Shown in pieces: positions 25,264-32,684 of a DNA stretch of 32,684 nt. Location of the stretch: contig DYSI01000024.1 of NCBI GenBank assembly GCA_020718275.1, forward strand, positions 1 through 32,684, read 5' to 3'. A model generated the notes under the pieces. That model was not told the origin of the DNA. It worked only from the letters and a program-made list of their open reading frames with translations, and did not search any database. The stretch comes from Draconibacterium orientale (GTDB taxonomy: Bacteria; Bacteroidota; Bacteroidia; Bacteroidales; UBA1556). Position 1 is the first letter of the stretch, and every line of letters starts with the position of its first letter. The translations under genes and the position numbers were made by a program.

Positions 25264-28158
25264 ATGAAATTTTCAGCATCACAATGGTTCGTATGGATAG
25301 CCATGAGTCTGTTTTTATTAGATTGTTCTCAAAAATCAGATTTATCCAATTATGTAAATCCAATGGTAGGAACAGGCGGTCATGGGCACACTTTTCCCGG
25401 CGCTACCCTCCCATTTGGAATGGTTCAGCTCTCGCCCGATACGCGTATCGATGGCAGTTGGGATGGCTGCGGCGGCTATCATTATAGCGACAGTAGCATT
25501 TACGGATTTTCACACACTCATTTAAGTGGCACAGGCGTAAGTGATTATGGGGATTTTATGATGATGCCGCTGACCAAAAATACTTCGATAAATCAGAAAA
25601 CCTACCAAGCCAGCTTTTCGCACGAAAACGAATCTGCAAGTCCTGGCTATTATGCAGTGAAACTTGATAACGAAATCAAATGCGAACTAACCACTTCCTT
25701 AAGAGTTGGTTTCCAAAAATATACCTATCCCACTCAAAAAGCAAGTTTGGTAATCGACCTTCGGCATCGGGATTCGCTTTTGATGGGCCATTTCGATTCG
25801 GTGGATAATAAAACCATTGCCATGACTAGAATCAGCAGTGCTTGGGCAAAGGAGCAACATGCCTATGCCTATTCGCAGTTTTCAGCCCCCTATCAAGCAC
25901 AATTCTCTGCTGATTCAAGCAAAGTGATTTTAACTTTTGATTTGAAAGACAAGGTATTACTCATCAAAACAGGTTTTTCGTTTGTGAGCACTGCGGGTGC
26001 TAAACTAAACCTTGAAAGCGAAATAAGCCATTGGGATTTTGACCAACAGAAAACACTTGCGCGCAAAAATTGGAACCAAGCATTAGGAAAAATAGAAGTA
26101 GAATCCACTGATGAGGAACAGCTTAAAACTTTTTACACAGCGCTTTACCATGTGATGATTCAACCAAACTTAGCGATGGATATCGACCGGCAATATCGTG
26201 GTCGCGATAATAAAATCCACACGGCCAAAGACTTTGATTATTACACTGTTTTTTCCCTTTGGGACACTTTTAGGGGTGCGCATCCTCTATACACGCTCAT
26301 CGACCGAAAGCGCACCCGAGATTTTATTCTCACCTTCATGGCGCAATACCAGCAAGGCGGCCGCTTACCTGTTTGGGAGTTAGCCTCCAACGAAACTGAC
26401 TGTATGATAGGCTACCATTCGGTGTCGGTAATGGCAGATGCTGCCGCCAAAGGTATTGATGGTTTCGATACCAAACTAGCCTTAGAAGCGATGAAAACGA
26501 GCGCTAATTGGGATCATCTTGGCTTGCCTGCCTATATTGCCAAGGGTTTTTTAACTTTGGAAGACGAGCATGAGAATGTTTCAAAAACTTTGGAATATGC
26601 CTACGATGATTGGTGCATCGCGCAAATGGCTGCAATTGTAGGCGACAGTAGCGATTACGAAATGTATATGAAACGTTCACAATCGTGGAAAAATCTGCTT
26701 GATCCCCAAACAAAAATGATGCGTCCGCGCAAAAATGGAAGCTGGTTGTCTCCTTATGATCCGCGTGAAGTGAACAATCATTTTACCGAAGGCAACGCTT
26801 GGCAATATTCCTTTTTTGTACCGCAGGATGTGTATGGATTAATCGAAAAAATGGGTGGAAACCAAGCCTTTGAAGCAAAACTTGATGAGCTTTTCTCTAC
26901 CAATTCGGAAACCACCGGTCGCGAACAAGCTGATATTACTGGACTTATAGGACAATATGCGCATGGCAACGAACCCAGTCATCACATGGCCTATTTGTAT
27001 AATTATGTAGGCAGGGCTGATAAAGCAAGCCAAATAATCAAGCGTATTCTGCAGGAATTTTATTCCTCAAAACCCGATGGGCTAATTGGAAATGAGGATT
27101 GCGGGCAAATGAGTGCTTGGTATGTATTGAGTTCGTTGGGATTGTATCAAGTAAATCCAGGATCTACCTGTTTTTTACTTCAGTCGCCACATTTCAAAAA
27201 AGCAGTTTTGCATCTCGAAAATGGAAAAACAATGACCCTATTAGCCCCCGAACTGAGCGATAAAAATGGCTATGTAGCAGCTATTCTGCTTAATAACAAG
27301 CCCTATTCAAGCAGCTCCTATATCCAATATGCGCAATTGATGGCTGGAGGAACCCTTGAATTTAAGATGACCAATCAAGCCAGAAAACTCGACAGAAGCG
27401 AATATCCCCCTCGCGAAGCAAGCGTGAAATCCATCGTATTAGCGCCAATTTTTGAAGCCGATTCTCGTGTATTCAAAGAACAATTATCCATAAAACTCAA
27501 TGCACAAGAAGCTAATAATCAAATATTTTACACCACCGACGGCAGTGATCCAAGTGAAAAATCAAATCGATATGTGGGCGCCATTTTGATTAATAAAACA
27601 ACTAGCCTCAAAGCTGTAAGCATGAATGAGGAAGGTATAAAAAGCGGCATCTCTTCTGCTGTATTTTATAAAAAACCTAACAATTTTACAGTCAATATTT
27701 TATCAAAGTACAATGAACAATATACAGCAGGGGGAGATGAAGGCTTAATTGATGGCATTCGGGGCGATCTCAACTGGCGTAAAGGCGAATGGCAAGGCTA
27801 TCAAGGGCAAGATTTTGAAGCCATCATCGACTTGAAAGCTACTTTAAGCATCCAACAAATAACTGCTGAATTTCTACAAGATAGCCGATCTTGGATTTTA
27901 TATCCCAAAGAGGTGGAATTCTACAACTCCATGGATGGTCATAATTTTGAGCTAATTGCAAGAGATACGCATTCGGTAGCGGCCGAGAATAATATGGTAC
28001 AAATGAAAACCATGAAAGCCAACCTTGCTAAACCAATCCGAGCGCGATATGTGAAAGTGAAAGCCATTCGTTACGGTCTTTTGCCCGCAGGGCATCAAGG
28101 AGCAGGTTTTGAATCCTTTATCTTTATTGACGAAATTGAAATCCAAACGAAGCGATAA
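25264..28158 (+). CDS. GH92 alpha-mannosidase lipoprotein with C-terminal accessory domains
   Basis: This gene encodes 964 residues. The N-terminus has a lipoprotein signal with lipobox LLDC (C21). GH92 core motifs run from NPMVGTGGHGHTFPGATLPF through GFSHTHLSGTGVSDYGDFM to YAHGNEPSHHMAYLY and GNEDCGQMSAWYVL, all typical of these Ca2+-dependent exo-alpha-mannosidases. After the core (to about 720) come a chitobiase C-terminal-like segment (IFYTTDGSDPSE, about 757-768) and a discoidin-like carbohydrate-binding domain (about 815-960, ending FESFIFIDEIEIQTK). The linkage specificity is not predictable here. It follows the beta-mannosidase gene by 56 bp. The residues after C21 (SQKSD) do not clearly match a Bacteroidetes surface-export signal, so periplasmic versus surface location is open. 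Confidence 0.93.
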   Translation: MKFSASQWFVWIAMSLFLLDCSQKSDLSNYVNPMVGTGGHGHTFPGATLPFGMVQLSPDTRIDGSWDGCGGYHYSDSSIYGFSHTHLSGTGVSDYGDFMMMPLTKNTSINQKTYQASFSHENESASPGYYAVKLDNEIKCELTTSLRVGFQKYTYPTQKASLVIDLRHRDSLLMGHFDSVDNKTIAMTRISSAWAKEQHAYAYSQFSAPYQAQFSADSSKVILTFDLKDKVLLIKTGFSFVSTAGAKLNLESEISHWDFDQQKTLARKNWNQALGKIEVESTDEEQLKTFYTALYHVMIQPNLAMDIDRQYRGRDNKIHTAKDFDYYTVFSLWDTFRGAHPLYTLIDRKRTRDFILTFMAQYQQGGRLPVWELASNETDCMIGYHSVSVMADAAAKGIDGFDTKLALEAMKTSANWDHLGLPAYIAKGFLTLEDEHENVSKTLEYAYDDWCIAQMAAIVGDSSDYEMYMKRSQSWKNLLDPQTKMMRPRKNGSWLSPYDPREVNNHFTEGNAWQYSFFVPQDVYGLIEKMGGNQAFEAKLDELFSTNSETTGREQADITGLIGQYAHGNEPSHHMAYLYNYVGRADKASQIIKRILQEFYSSKPDGLIGNEDCGQMSAWYVLSSLGLYQVNPGSTCFLLQSPHFKKAVLHLENGKTMTLLAPELSDKNGYVAAILLNNKPYSSSSYIQYAQLMAGGTLEFKMTNQARKLDRSEYPPREASVKSIVLAPIFEADSRVFKEQLSIKLNAQEANNQIFYTTDGSDPSEKSNRYVGAILINKTTSLKAVSMNEEGIKSGISSAVFYKKPNNFTVNILSKYNEQYTAGGDEGLIDGIRGDLNWRKGEWQGYQGQDFEAIIDLKATLSIQQITAEFLQDSRSWILYPKEVEFYNSMDGHNFELIARDTHSVAAENNMVQMKTMKANLAKPIRARYVKVKAIRYGLLPAGHQGAGFESFIFIDEIEIQTKR

Positions 28159-28168
28159 TCACCGTCCC

Positions 28169-28283
28169 GCTGATATAGTTTCGTACCTCAAATATAGCAC
28201 TAAAGTTGATTAGCACTTACATTATTCAAATGCACTACTTCCCTTGAGTAATGGCTCCCAAACGCGACATGAACTATATCAGC
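28169..28283. repeat. 12-bp perfect inverted repeat with 91-bp interior
   Basis: GCTGATATAGTT (28169-28180) and AACTATATCAGC (28272-28283) are exact reverse complements. The 91-bp interior shows no other pairing or coding. It starts 11 bp after the GH92 stop, in the gap between convergent genes. No target duplication is seen around it. It could be the ends of a tiny mobile element remnant or a long-range RNA stem. Confidence 0.6.
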
Positions 28284-28410
28284 TGTTACCTGCTGGGCTT
28301 CTTTTTGGTGCCGCGGGCTGACATACTCTTTGATTGTTTTTGGCATAGGTTTCTGAGGTGGAAAAACAAGCAATGGGTATGGCTATTGGTGGGTTGCATT
28401 TTATTGACAT

Positions 28411-29484
28411 TCAATAAACCACCGTTACTGTTCCCTTATAAACCTTCACTTCTCCATTTTTGATCGCTTGTGCCTTGATAATATAAAAATAAACTCCTGC
28501 ACTTACTCCATTTCCTTTATAAGTTCCATCCCAGTTTTTGGAGTTATTATCTTCGTAAACCAAATTGCCCCAACGATTGAAAATCTGAGTTTCAAAATTC
28601 CACTGCTCTTGGTTTTTGTATTCAAATTGATCGTTTATACCGTCTTGGTTGGGGGTGAAGATATTGGGAATCCAAAGGCTATCGGGAGTTTCTATAGTGT
28701 CTTCCCCAACATAAACCACACTTATATCATCATAAAAAACATAGGTAAAAATTTGTTTTTGAGCAGTATCCATTCGCTCAAAACATCCTATGGTTATAAA
28801 TTTTTCCCCACCTTTGGCTTTAAAAGTGCCACTTACTTCTACCCACAAAGCTGTATCTACGGTTGGCCCCATCATGGCACTAATTTGAGGTGAGCCATAA
28901 ATATTATGAGGCTGACCGTATGAAGTGGCATTGGGCAAATTATAAACTAAAGTATCCGTAAAAAGCATACCTAAGCGCACAAATCCTAAATATTCCATAA
29001 AAAAAGTTGGTGAATTAGAATACACTTCGGCATGACTATAAAAGAAAGATGCTTTATAGTAGGTATCCTTTTGTAGAGACTGTTTCAGCTCAACCTCAAT
29101 ATAACTTTGTGCCATTTTGGGATATGGAATAGAAAGCATGGTCTGGGTGTCGTGTACCAATACTGAAGTACCTGCATAAGCTTCCCCTGTACGCGCATAT
29201 TGCCAACCAGCCAAATTCTTCGGCACATCGACATATGCCCCTCCGCAACTATGAAAATATTCAGCTATCCCCCAATTATTAAAACTGTATATAGGAGGCG
29301 GTGGTATTGTCATCTTAGCAATAGGATCAAACCAATATTTACATACTGGGGTTAGTTGCCATTCAAAGGTGGGACAACTATCCTTTTCCTCAAAAGAAGG
29401 GTTAGGTACATAATTGTATTGTGCGTTAAGATTTATTCCTAAAGCAAATATGTAAATAATAATATTTAGAATTCTTTGTTTCAA
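28411..29484 (-). CDS. T9SS type B sorting-domain (gliding-motility-type C-terminal) protein
   Basis: This gene encodes about 357 residues from TTG 29484 (MKQRILNIIIY...); TTG at 29490 would add two residues, and no in-frame ATG precedes the signal peptide. The signal peptide ends near NLNAQ. The middle region (YNYVPNPSFEEKDSCPTF onward) resembles the exported 'NPSFE' carbohydrate-binding-like proteins of Bacteroidetes; no enzyme motif is recognised. The last ~90 residues are a type B C-terminal sorting domain: IPNIFTPNQDGINDQFEY, TQIFNRWGNLVYED, NWDGTYKGN and SAGVYFYIIKA. This targets secretion through the type IX system to the cell surface. It is convergent with the GH92 gene. Confidence 0.85.
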   Translation of the reverse strand: MKQRILNIIIYIFALGINLNAQYNYVPNPSFEEKDSCPTFEWQLTPVCKYWFDPIAKMTIPPPPIYSFNNWGIAEYFHSCGGAYVDVPKNLAGWQYARTGEAYAGTSVLVHDTQTMLSIPYPKMAQSYIEVELKQSLQKDTYYKASFFYSHAEVYSNSPTFFMEYLGFVRLGMLFTDTLVYNLPNATSYGQPHNIYGSPQISAMMGPTVDTALWVEVSGTFKAKGGEKFITIGCFERMDTAQKQIFTYVFYDDISVVYVGEDTIETPDSLWIPNIFTPNQDGINDQFEYKNQEQWNFETQIFNRWGNLVYEDNNSKNWDGTYKGNGVSAGVYFYIIKAQAIKNGEVKVYKGTVTVVY

Positions 29485-29504
29485 TTGCAATGAAAAATAT
29501 AAAT

Positions 29505-29535
29505 GAGGGAAGCGAAAACTAATCCGGCTTCCCTC
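29505..29535 (-). terminator. Strong hairpin between ppk and the T9SS-B gene
   Basis: GAGGGAAGC (29505-29513) and GCTTCCCTC (29527-29535) pair perfectly with a 13-nt loop. Read on the minus strand the hairpin is followed by ATTTATATTTTT, so it may terminate the sixA-ppk transcript about 85 nt after the ppk stop. Read on the plus strand it is followed by TACTTTTTT. It lies only about 15-20 nt before the TTG start of the next gene, so a role in that gene's leader is also possible. Confidence 0.6.
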
Positions 29536-29619
29536 TACTTTTTTGGGTTTGCTTTTAGCGTTGGCAAAAGCAGAAAGAGCTTAATTTTTGATGTGTTAGC
29601 CTTGCAGGTATCTTTTACT

Positions 29620-31656
29620 TTATTGCTTTTTATAATAATTGTAAATTTCCACTTGCGAATCTAAGACCGGAAAACCGACATTTCTACGGGTATATTCATT
29701 AATTTCGTTATGATTGAGCGATCTATATTTCTCGGTATCATTCATTTGCAAATGCATTATATCCAACAATTGTTTTTGAATTTTAGGATCCACGATAGGG
29801 ATTAGAAGTTCAAAGCGATGGTCTAAATTGCGAGTCATGAGATCGGCAGAGCTAATATAAAATTCTGGCTTTCCGGCATTAGCAAAGACAAAAAGGCGAG
29901 CATGTTCAAGAAATCGCCCCACAATGCTAAAAGCATTGATATGGTCGCTGAATCCGTGTAATCCTGTTTTTAAGATATTGATACCCCGAATGTTGAGCGT
30001 AATATTAACGCCTGCTTTAGCGGTTTCGTAAATTAGATTAGAAATTTCATCATCCACAATACTATTCATTTTGAGTATAACCCAAGCTTCTTTCCCCTGC
30101 TTTTTATTTTCGGCTTCATTTTTCATTTTCTTGGCGAAAAACTCGCGGATATGAAACGGACTCACTTGAAGCAAATGAAACTGAGGTGGGCGATAACGCG
30201 ATTCTAGCAATTCGAAGAAGTGAAACAAGTCCCTTCCAATTTCCTGATTAGCAGTGAGTAAACTATAGTCGCTATATACTTTTGCCGTAGATTCATTGAA
30301 ATTACCAGTACTGACATTGCTATAAAATATATTTTTACCGGCTTCTTTACGTCGCACCAAAATCATCTTGGCATGTACTTTCATACCTGGAATTGTTGGC
30401 AAGACCTTAACGCCTTCACTTTGCAATTTCTGGGTCCACATAATATTGGCTTGCTCATCAAAACGCGCTTGCAATTCCATAAAGACCGTTACGCTTTTTC
30501 CATTTCGAGCGGCATTTATCAGCGCATTCATTGCCAGCGAATCTTTAGCCGCGCGATAAAAAGTCATTTTAATGCTCCTTACCTTTGGATCCATGGAGGC
30601 TTCGCGCAGAAAATCCACAATATGCTGAAAGCTATGATACGGATAATTCAGCATCACATCTTGCTGTCGCAACTGGCGAAAAATACTCGTTTTCTCTGAT
30701 AAATCAGGATGTTGGATGGGCGGTAAAGTCTCGAACATCAACTCCTTTTTCAGAGTAGGGAAACCGATTAAATCTTTAAAATTATGGTAACGACCGCCCC
30801 CTCTCAATTGATAATTCTTGGTGGTGATATCCAATTTACGGATAATCATATCCAACAATTCTTGAGGAATATTTTTATCGTAAACAAAACGAACAGGAAT
30901 ACCTTTGGTGCGTTTTTTAACACTTAACTCCATGATTTCCAAAAAACTCTTGGATACATCATTGTCGATATCTAATTCCGAATCGCGAGTAAATTTGATA
31001 ATGAAACCATCAATGGTATCATAGCCAAAACTCGCAAACAGATCATGAAGATTATAGCGGATTACATCGTCCAGAAACATAAAATAGGACTTATCATTAT
31101 CTGACTTAACTTGCAGAAAACGAGGAAGTTCGGAGGGCACTTCAATTAAAATATGGCGCGCTTTTTTTGAGGCTTTAGAATCCACTAGTTCCACTGCCAA
31201 ATAAATTGCGCTATCAATCAAACTTTGGCCTGCTTTAAAGAAATCGAGGATGATTGGGAAAAGCTTTGGCCGCACAACGGTTTTAAAATACTCATTTACG
31301 AAAATGCCCTGACTTTCAGTCAACTGCTTTTCGTTAAGCATAATAATATTACGCGTTTTAAATTCCTTGATGATGCTATTGAAAGCCAAGGTAAATTCCT
31401 TTTCCTGCGCCTCTACCCTACTCAAAAGATCTTCCAAATCCTTATTGAGCCTTACTCTTTGCAAACTCGAATTCGGTTCTAATTTAATCAAACGGCGCAA
31501 TGTAGCTACCCGCACTCTGAAAAACTCATCTCGGTTATTAGAAAAAATCCCCAGAAATTTGATTCGTTCAATTAAAGGATTATTAAGATCAAGCGCCTCT
31601 TGCAATACTCTACCGTTGAATTGTATCCAACTTATTTCACGATTAATATTATCCAT
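29620..31656 (-). CDS. ppk: Polyphosphate kinase 1
   Basis: This gene encodes 678 residues. PPK1 reversibly transfers the ATP gamma-phosphate to a growing polyphosphate chain through a phosphohistidine intermediate. The four-domain layout is intact: N-terminal REISWIQFNGRVLQEA and IFSNNRDEFFRVRVA, head domain, and two PLD-like C-terminal domains. The histidine predicted to be phosphorylated is H428 in MKVHAKMILV; the second conserved histidine is H585 in FLEHARLFVFAN, followed by ISSADLMTRNLDHRFEL. The protein is membrane-associated in other species. Its ATG is 3 bp after the sixA stop, so it is co-transcribed with a phosphohistidine phosphatase. Confidence 0.96.
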   Translation of the reverse strand: MDNINREISWIQFNGRVLQEALDLNNPLIERIKFLGIFSNNRDEFFRVRVATLRRLIKLEPNSSLQRVRLNKDLEDLLSRVEAQEKEFTLAFNSIIKEFKTRNIIMLNEKQLTESQGIFVNEYFKTVVRPKLFPIILDFFKAGQSLIDSAIYLAVELVDSKASKKARHILIEVPSELPRFLQVKSDNDKSYFMFLDDVIRYNLHDLFASFGYDTIDGFIIKFTRDSELDIDNDVSKSFLEIMELSVKKRTKGIPVRFVYDKNIPQELLDMIIRKLDITTKNYQLRGGGRYHNFKDLIGFPTLKKELMFETLPPIQHPDLSEKTSIFRQLRQQDVMLNYPYHSFQHIVDFLREASMDPKVRSIKMTFYRAAKDSLAMNALINAARNGKSVTVFMELQARFDEQANIMWTQKLQSEGVKVLPTIPGMKVHAKMILVRRKEAGKNIFYSNVSTGNFNESTAKVYSDYSLLTANQEIGRDLFHFFELLESRYRPPQFHLLQVSPFHIREFFAKKMKNEAENKKQGKEAWVILKMNSIVDDEISNLIYETAKAGVNITLNIRGINILKTGLHGFSDHINAFSIVGRFLEHARLFVFANAGKPEFYISSADLMTRNLDHRFELLIPIVDPKIQKQLLDIMHLQMNDTEKYRSLNHNEINEYTRRNVGFPVLDSQVEIYNYYKKQ

Positions 31657-31659
31657 TCA

Positions 31660-32157
31660 TTATAGATTCTTAGGGAAAACGACAAAATTCAATTTTTTAT
31701 CGCACATGGTAAACTCACTCCAACTGGGGGTAAAATACTTACAACTAATCAAACCCGAAGTGGGCAAATTATCTATTTCAGCATTCATAAATTGTTGGGC
31801 AAAATAGGTAATGCCAGGATTATGACCCACAATCATCACATGGTTAATCTGATCGTTGAGTGAAATAATCAAATTGAAAAAAGCCTCCGCATCGCCTGGA
31901 TATAAGTTTTGCACCACCTCCAAATTTGGAAGATGCATCAATTGTTTAATGATTTTAGCAGTATCCAGTGCACGGCGCGCCGGACTGGTATAAATCTGAT
32001 CAATTTTGATATTTATATCCTTTAAGTAGTTGGCTATCTGTTCGGTTCGATGAATACCTTTCGGCAATAATTCCCGTTTGATATCGTCCAATTCTGGATG
32101 ATCCCATCCACTTTTTCCATGCCTTAGCAAAAAGATTGTTTTTGTTTTTTGTGTCAT
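31660..32157 (-). CDS. sixA: SixA-type phosphohistidine phosphatase
   Basis: This gene encodes 165 residues of the histidine phosphatase superfamily. The catalytic RHG is LLRHGKSGWDH with nucleophile H13. TSPARRALDTAKII supplies the second Arg and MIVGHNPGI the second histidine (H112). SixA proteins remove phosphate from histidine of phosphotransfer proteins; small-molecule substrates are possible for other family members. There is no signal peptide, so it is cytoplasmic. It is the first gene of a two-gene operon with ppk, 3 bp apart. No TAnnTTTG box was found just upstream. Confidence 0.88.
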   Translation of the reverse strand: MTQKTKTIFLLRHGKSGWDHPELDDIKRELLPKGIHRTEQIANYLKDINIKIDQIYTSPARRALDTAKIIKQLMHLPNLEVVQNLYPGDAEAFFNLIISLNDQINHVMIVGHNPGITYFAQQFMNAEIDNLPTSGLISCKYFTPSWSEFTMCDKKLNFVVFPKNL

Positions 32158-32684
32158 TGGGGGCTATCTAGTTTACAAACACAATATTACGAAATATAAA
32201 TTATCCAAATTATTACTTGACAAAAATTTAACACACACTTAAAGAAACTGTACAAGCTTGCTATTAAATGCTTTAACTATTGATTTGATCCTTGACTTAC
32301 AAACGGTACTTGCTTTACTTCTTTGTTTTTAGGTTTTAATGGGCATTAATTCGTATATCTATTCAATTACATATTGACTTTTTTTCAACGAATTCATATC
32401 AGAATAACGGAAATTTAAGCTTAAAAAAGGATGGAATAAAAAAAAAACTATGATACTCCCCAAAAATAGGACATAGAGTTAAATGAATAAATCACTATTG
32501 TCCGTTAAAAATTATATTTAGTCCATTTCGGCAATTTAGTAGTTTTTTTATCGGACAACACTGAATTGGAATAGTGAAAATAAATGGTGGAGCATTCCAT
32601 TTGTACAAAAATTTTTAGATGAGATTATTCTCGTTGCCAGTGGAGAAAACTTAAATTTTATATACGAAGAAGAGGAAACGGATC
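32158..32684. other. 527-bp gene-poor right end
   Basis: This AT-rich sequence upstream of sixA holds the second 71-bp MITE-like element (32493-32563), a possible insertion-sequence end (32451-32473, beginning TGATACTCCCC) and an open frame without a start codon from 32543 to the window edge (+ strand, 47 codons, containing KWWSIPFVQKFLDEIILVAS). The last could be a gene fragment continuing beyond the window. Nothing else in the stretch looks coding. Confidence 0.6.
32493..32563 (-). mobile_element. 71-bp MITE-like element, copy 2 (inverted)
   Basis: The reverse complement of this segment matches the element at 17262-17332 over its full 71 bp with a single difference (C instead of T at element position 34). 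The same imperfect terminal inverted repeats are present. Unlike copy 1, the 9 bp on the two sides (TGAATAAAT and AATTGGAAT) are not duplicates, so this copy is older, has been rearranged, or inserted differently. It interrupts no gene I can identify. Confidence 0.8.

Noticed and set aside
28251-28463. 70-codon plus-strand open frame (MAPKRDMNYIS...) after the GH92 gene
   Set aside because: It overlaps the end of the T9SS type-B gene and one arm of the inverted repeat, has no recognisable family, and its composition looks like the antisense of coding sequence.
29550-29572. TGCTTTT / AAAAGCA hairpin downstream of ppk as a second terminator
   Set aside because: The stem is AT-rich and short and no U-tract follows it on the minus strand; the hairpin at 29505-29535 is far stronger.
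32484-32522. Short frame from ATG 32484 reading MNKSLLSVKNYI
   Set aside because: Nearly all of it lies inside the 71-bp mobile element and it stops after 12 codons, so it is not a gene as it stands.
17262-32563. Composite transposon carrying the whole 15-kb block
   Set aside because: No transposase is present, copy 2 lacks a matching target duplication, and the block includes housekeeping-type genes (ppk, sixA) with composition like the rest of the window.

Overview
The window looks like chromosomal DNA of a Bacteroidetes (Bacteroidota) bacterium, moderately AT-rich. The evidence is a fused MurF-alanine racemase gene, two proteins with type IX secretion (T9SS) C-terminal sorting domains, the order sufB-sufC-sufD-sufS-sufE plus a MIP18-family gene, a futalosine-pathway menaquinone gene (mqnC), and promoter-like boxes of the Bacteroidetes form TAnnTTTG in front of several genes. 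No rRNA, tRNA or CRISPR array was seen. Species cannot be named from this alone.

Layout. 1-4.7 kb: a small beta-barrel-like protein (+) convergent with a tilS / gamma-carbonic-anhydrase pair (-), then a T9SS cargo protein with Asp-box repeats (-) that has a clear terminator. 4.8-9.8 kb: a three-gene minus-strand operon, leucyl aminopeptidase -> pdxA -> murF-alr, joined by tiny gaps or overlaps; the last gene appears to start with TTG. 10.0-11.1 kb: mqnC, divergent from that operon. 11.3-17.0 kb: a complete SUF iron-sulfur assembly operon (-). 17.0-17.7 kb: a gene-free stretch holding a 71-bp MITE-like element with a perfect 9-bp target duplication. 17.7-28.2 kb: a plus-strand run of APC-family amino acid permease, GH20 beta-hexosaminidase, glycosylasparaginase, CutC, GH2 beta-mannosidase and GH92 alpha-mannosidase. 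28.4-32.2 kb: minus-strand genes for a T9SS type-B protein, polyphosphate kinase and a SixA phosphohistidine phosphatase. 32.2-32.7 kb: a gene-poor end with a second, inverted, 70/71-identical copy of the 71-bp element and hints of an insertion-sequence end.

How the genes work together. The 19.2-28.2 kb cluster encodes the exo-acting enzymes needed to take a mannose-rich N-glycan apart to the protein linkage: GH92 for alpha-mannose, GH2 for the core beta-mannose, GH20 for chitobiose GlcNAc, and glycosylasparaginase for the GlcNAc-Asn bond. All four carry export signals. The neighbouring amino acid permease could take up released amino acids. CutC sits inside this set, overlapping the beta-mannosidase gene by 7 bp, so its usual 'copper homeostasis' label deserves doubt here. 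The most notable non-coding finds are the two 71-bp elements and a 12-bp perfect inverted repeat downstream of the GH92 gene.
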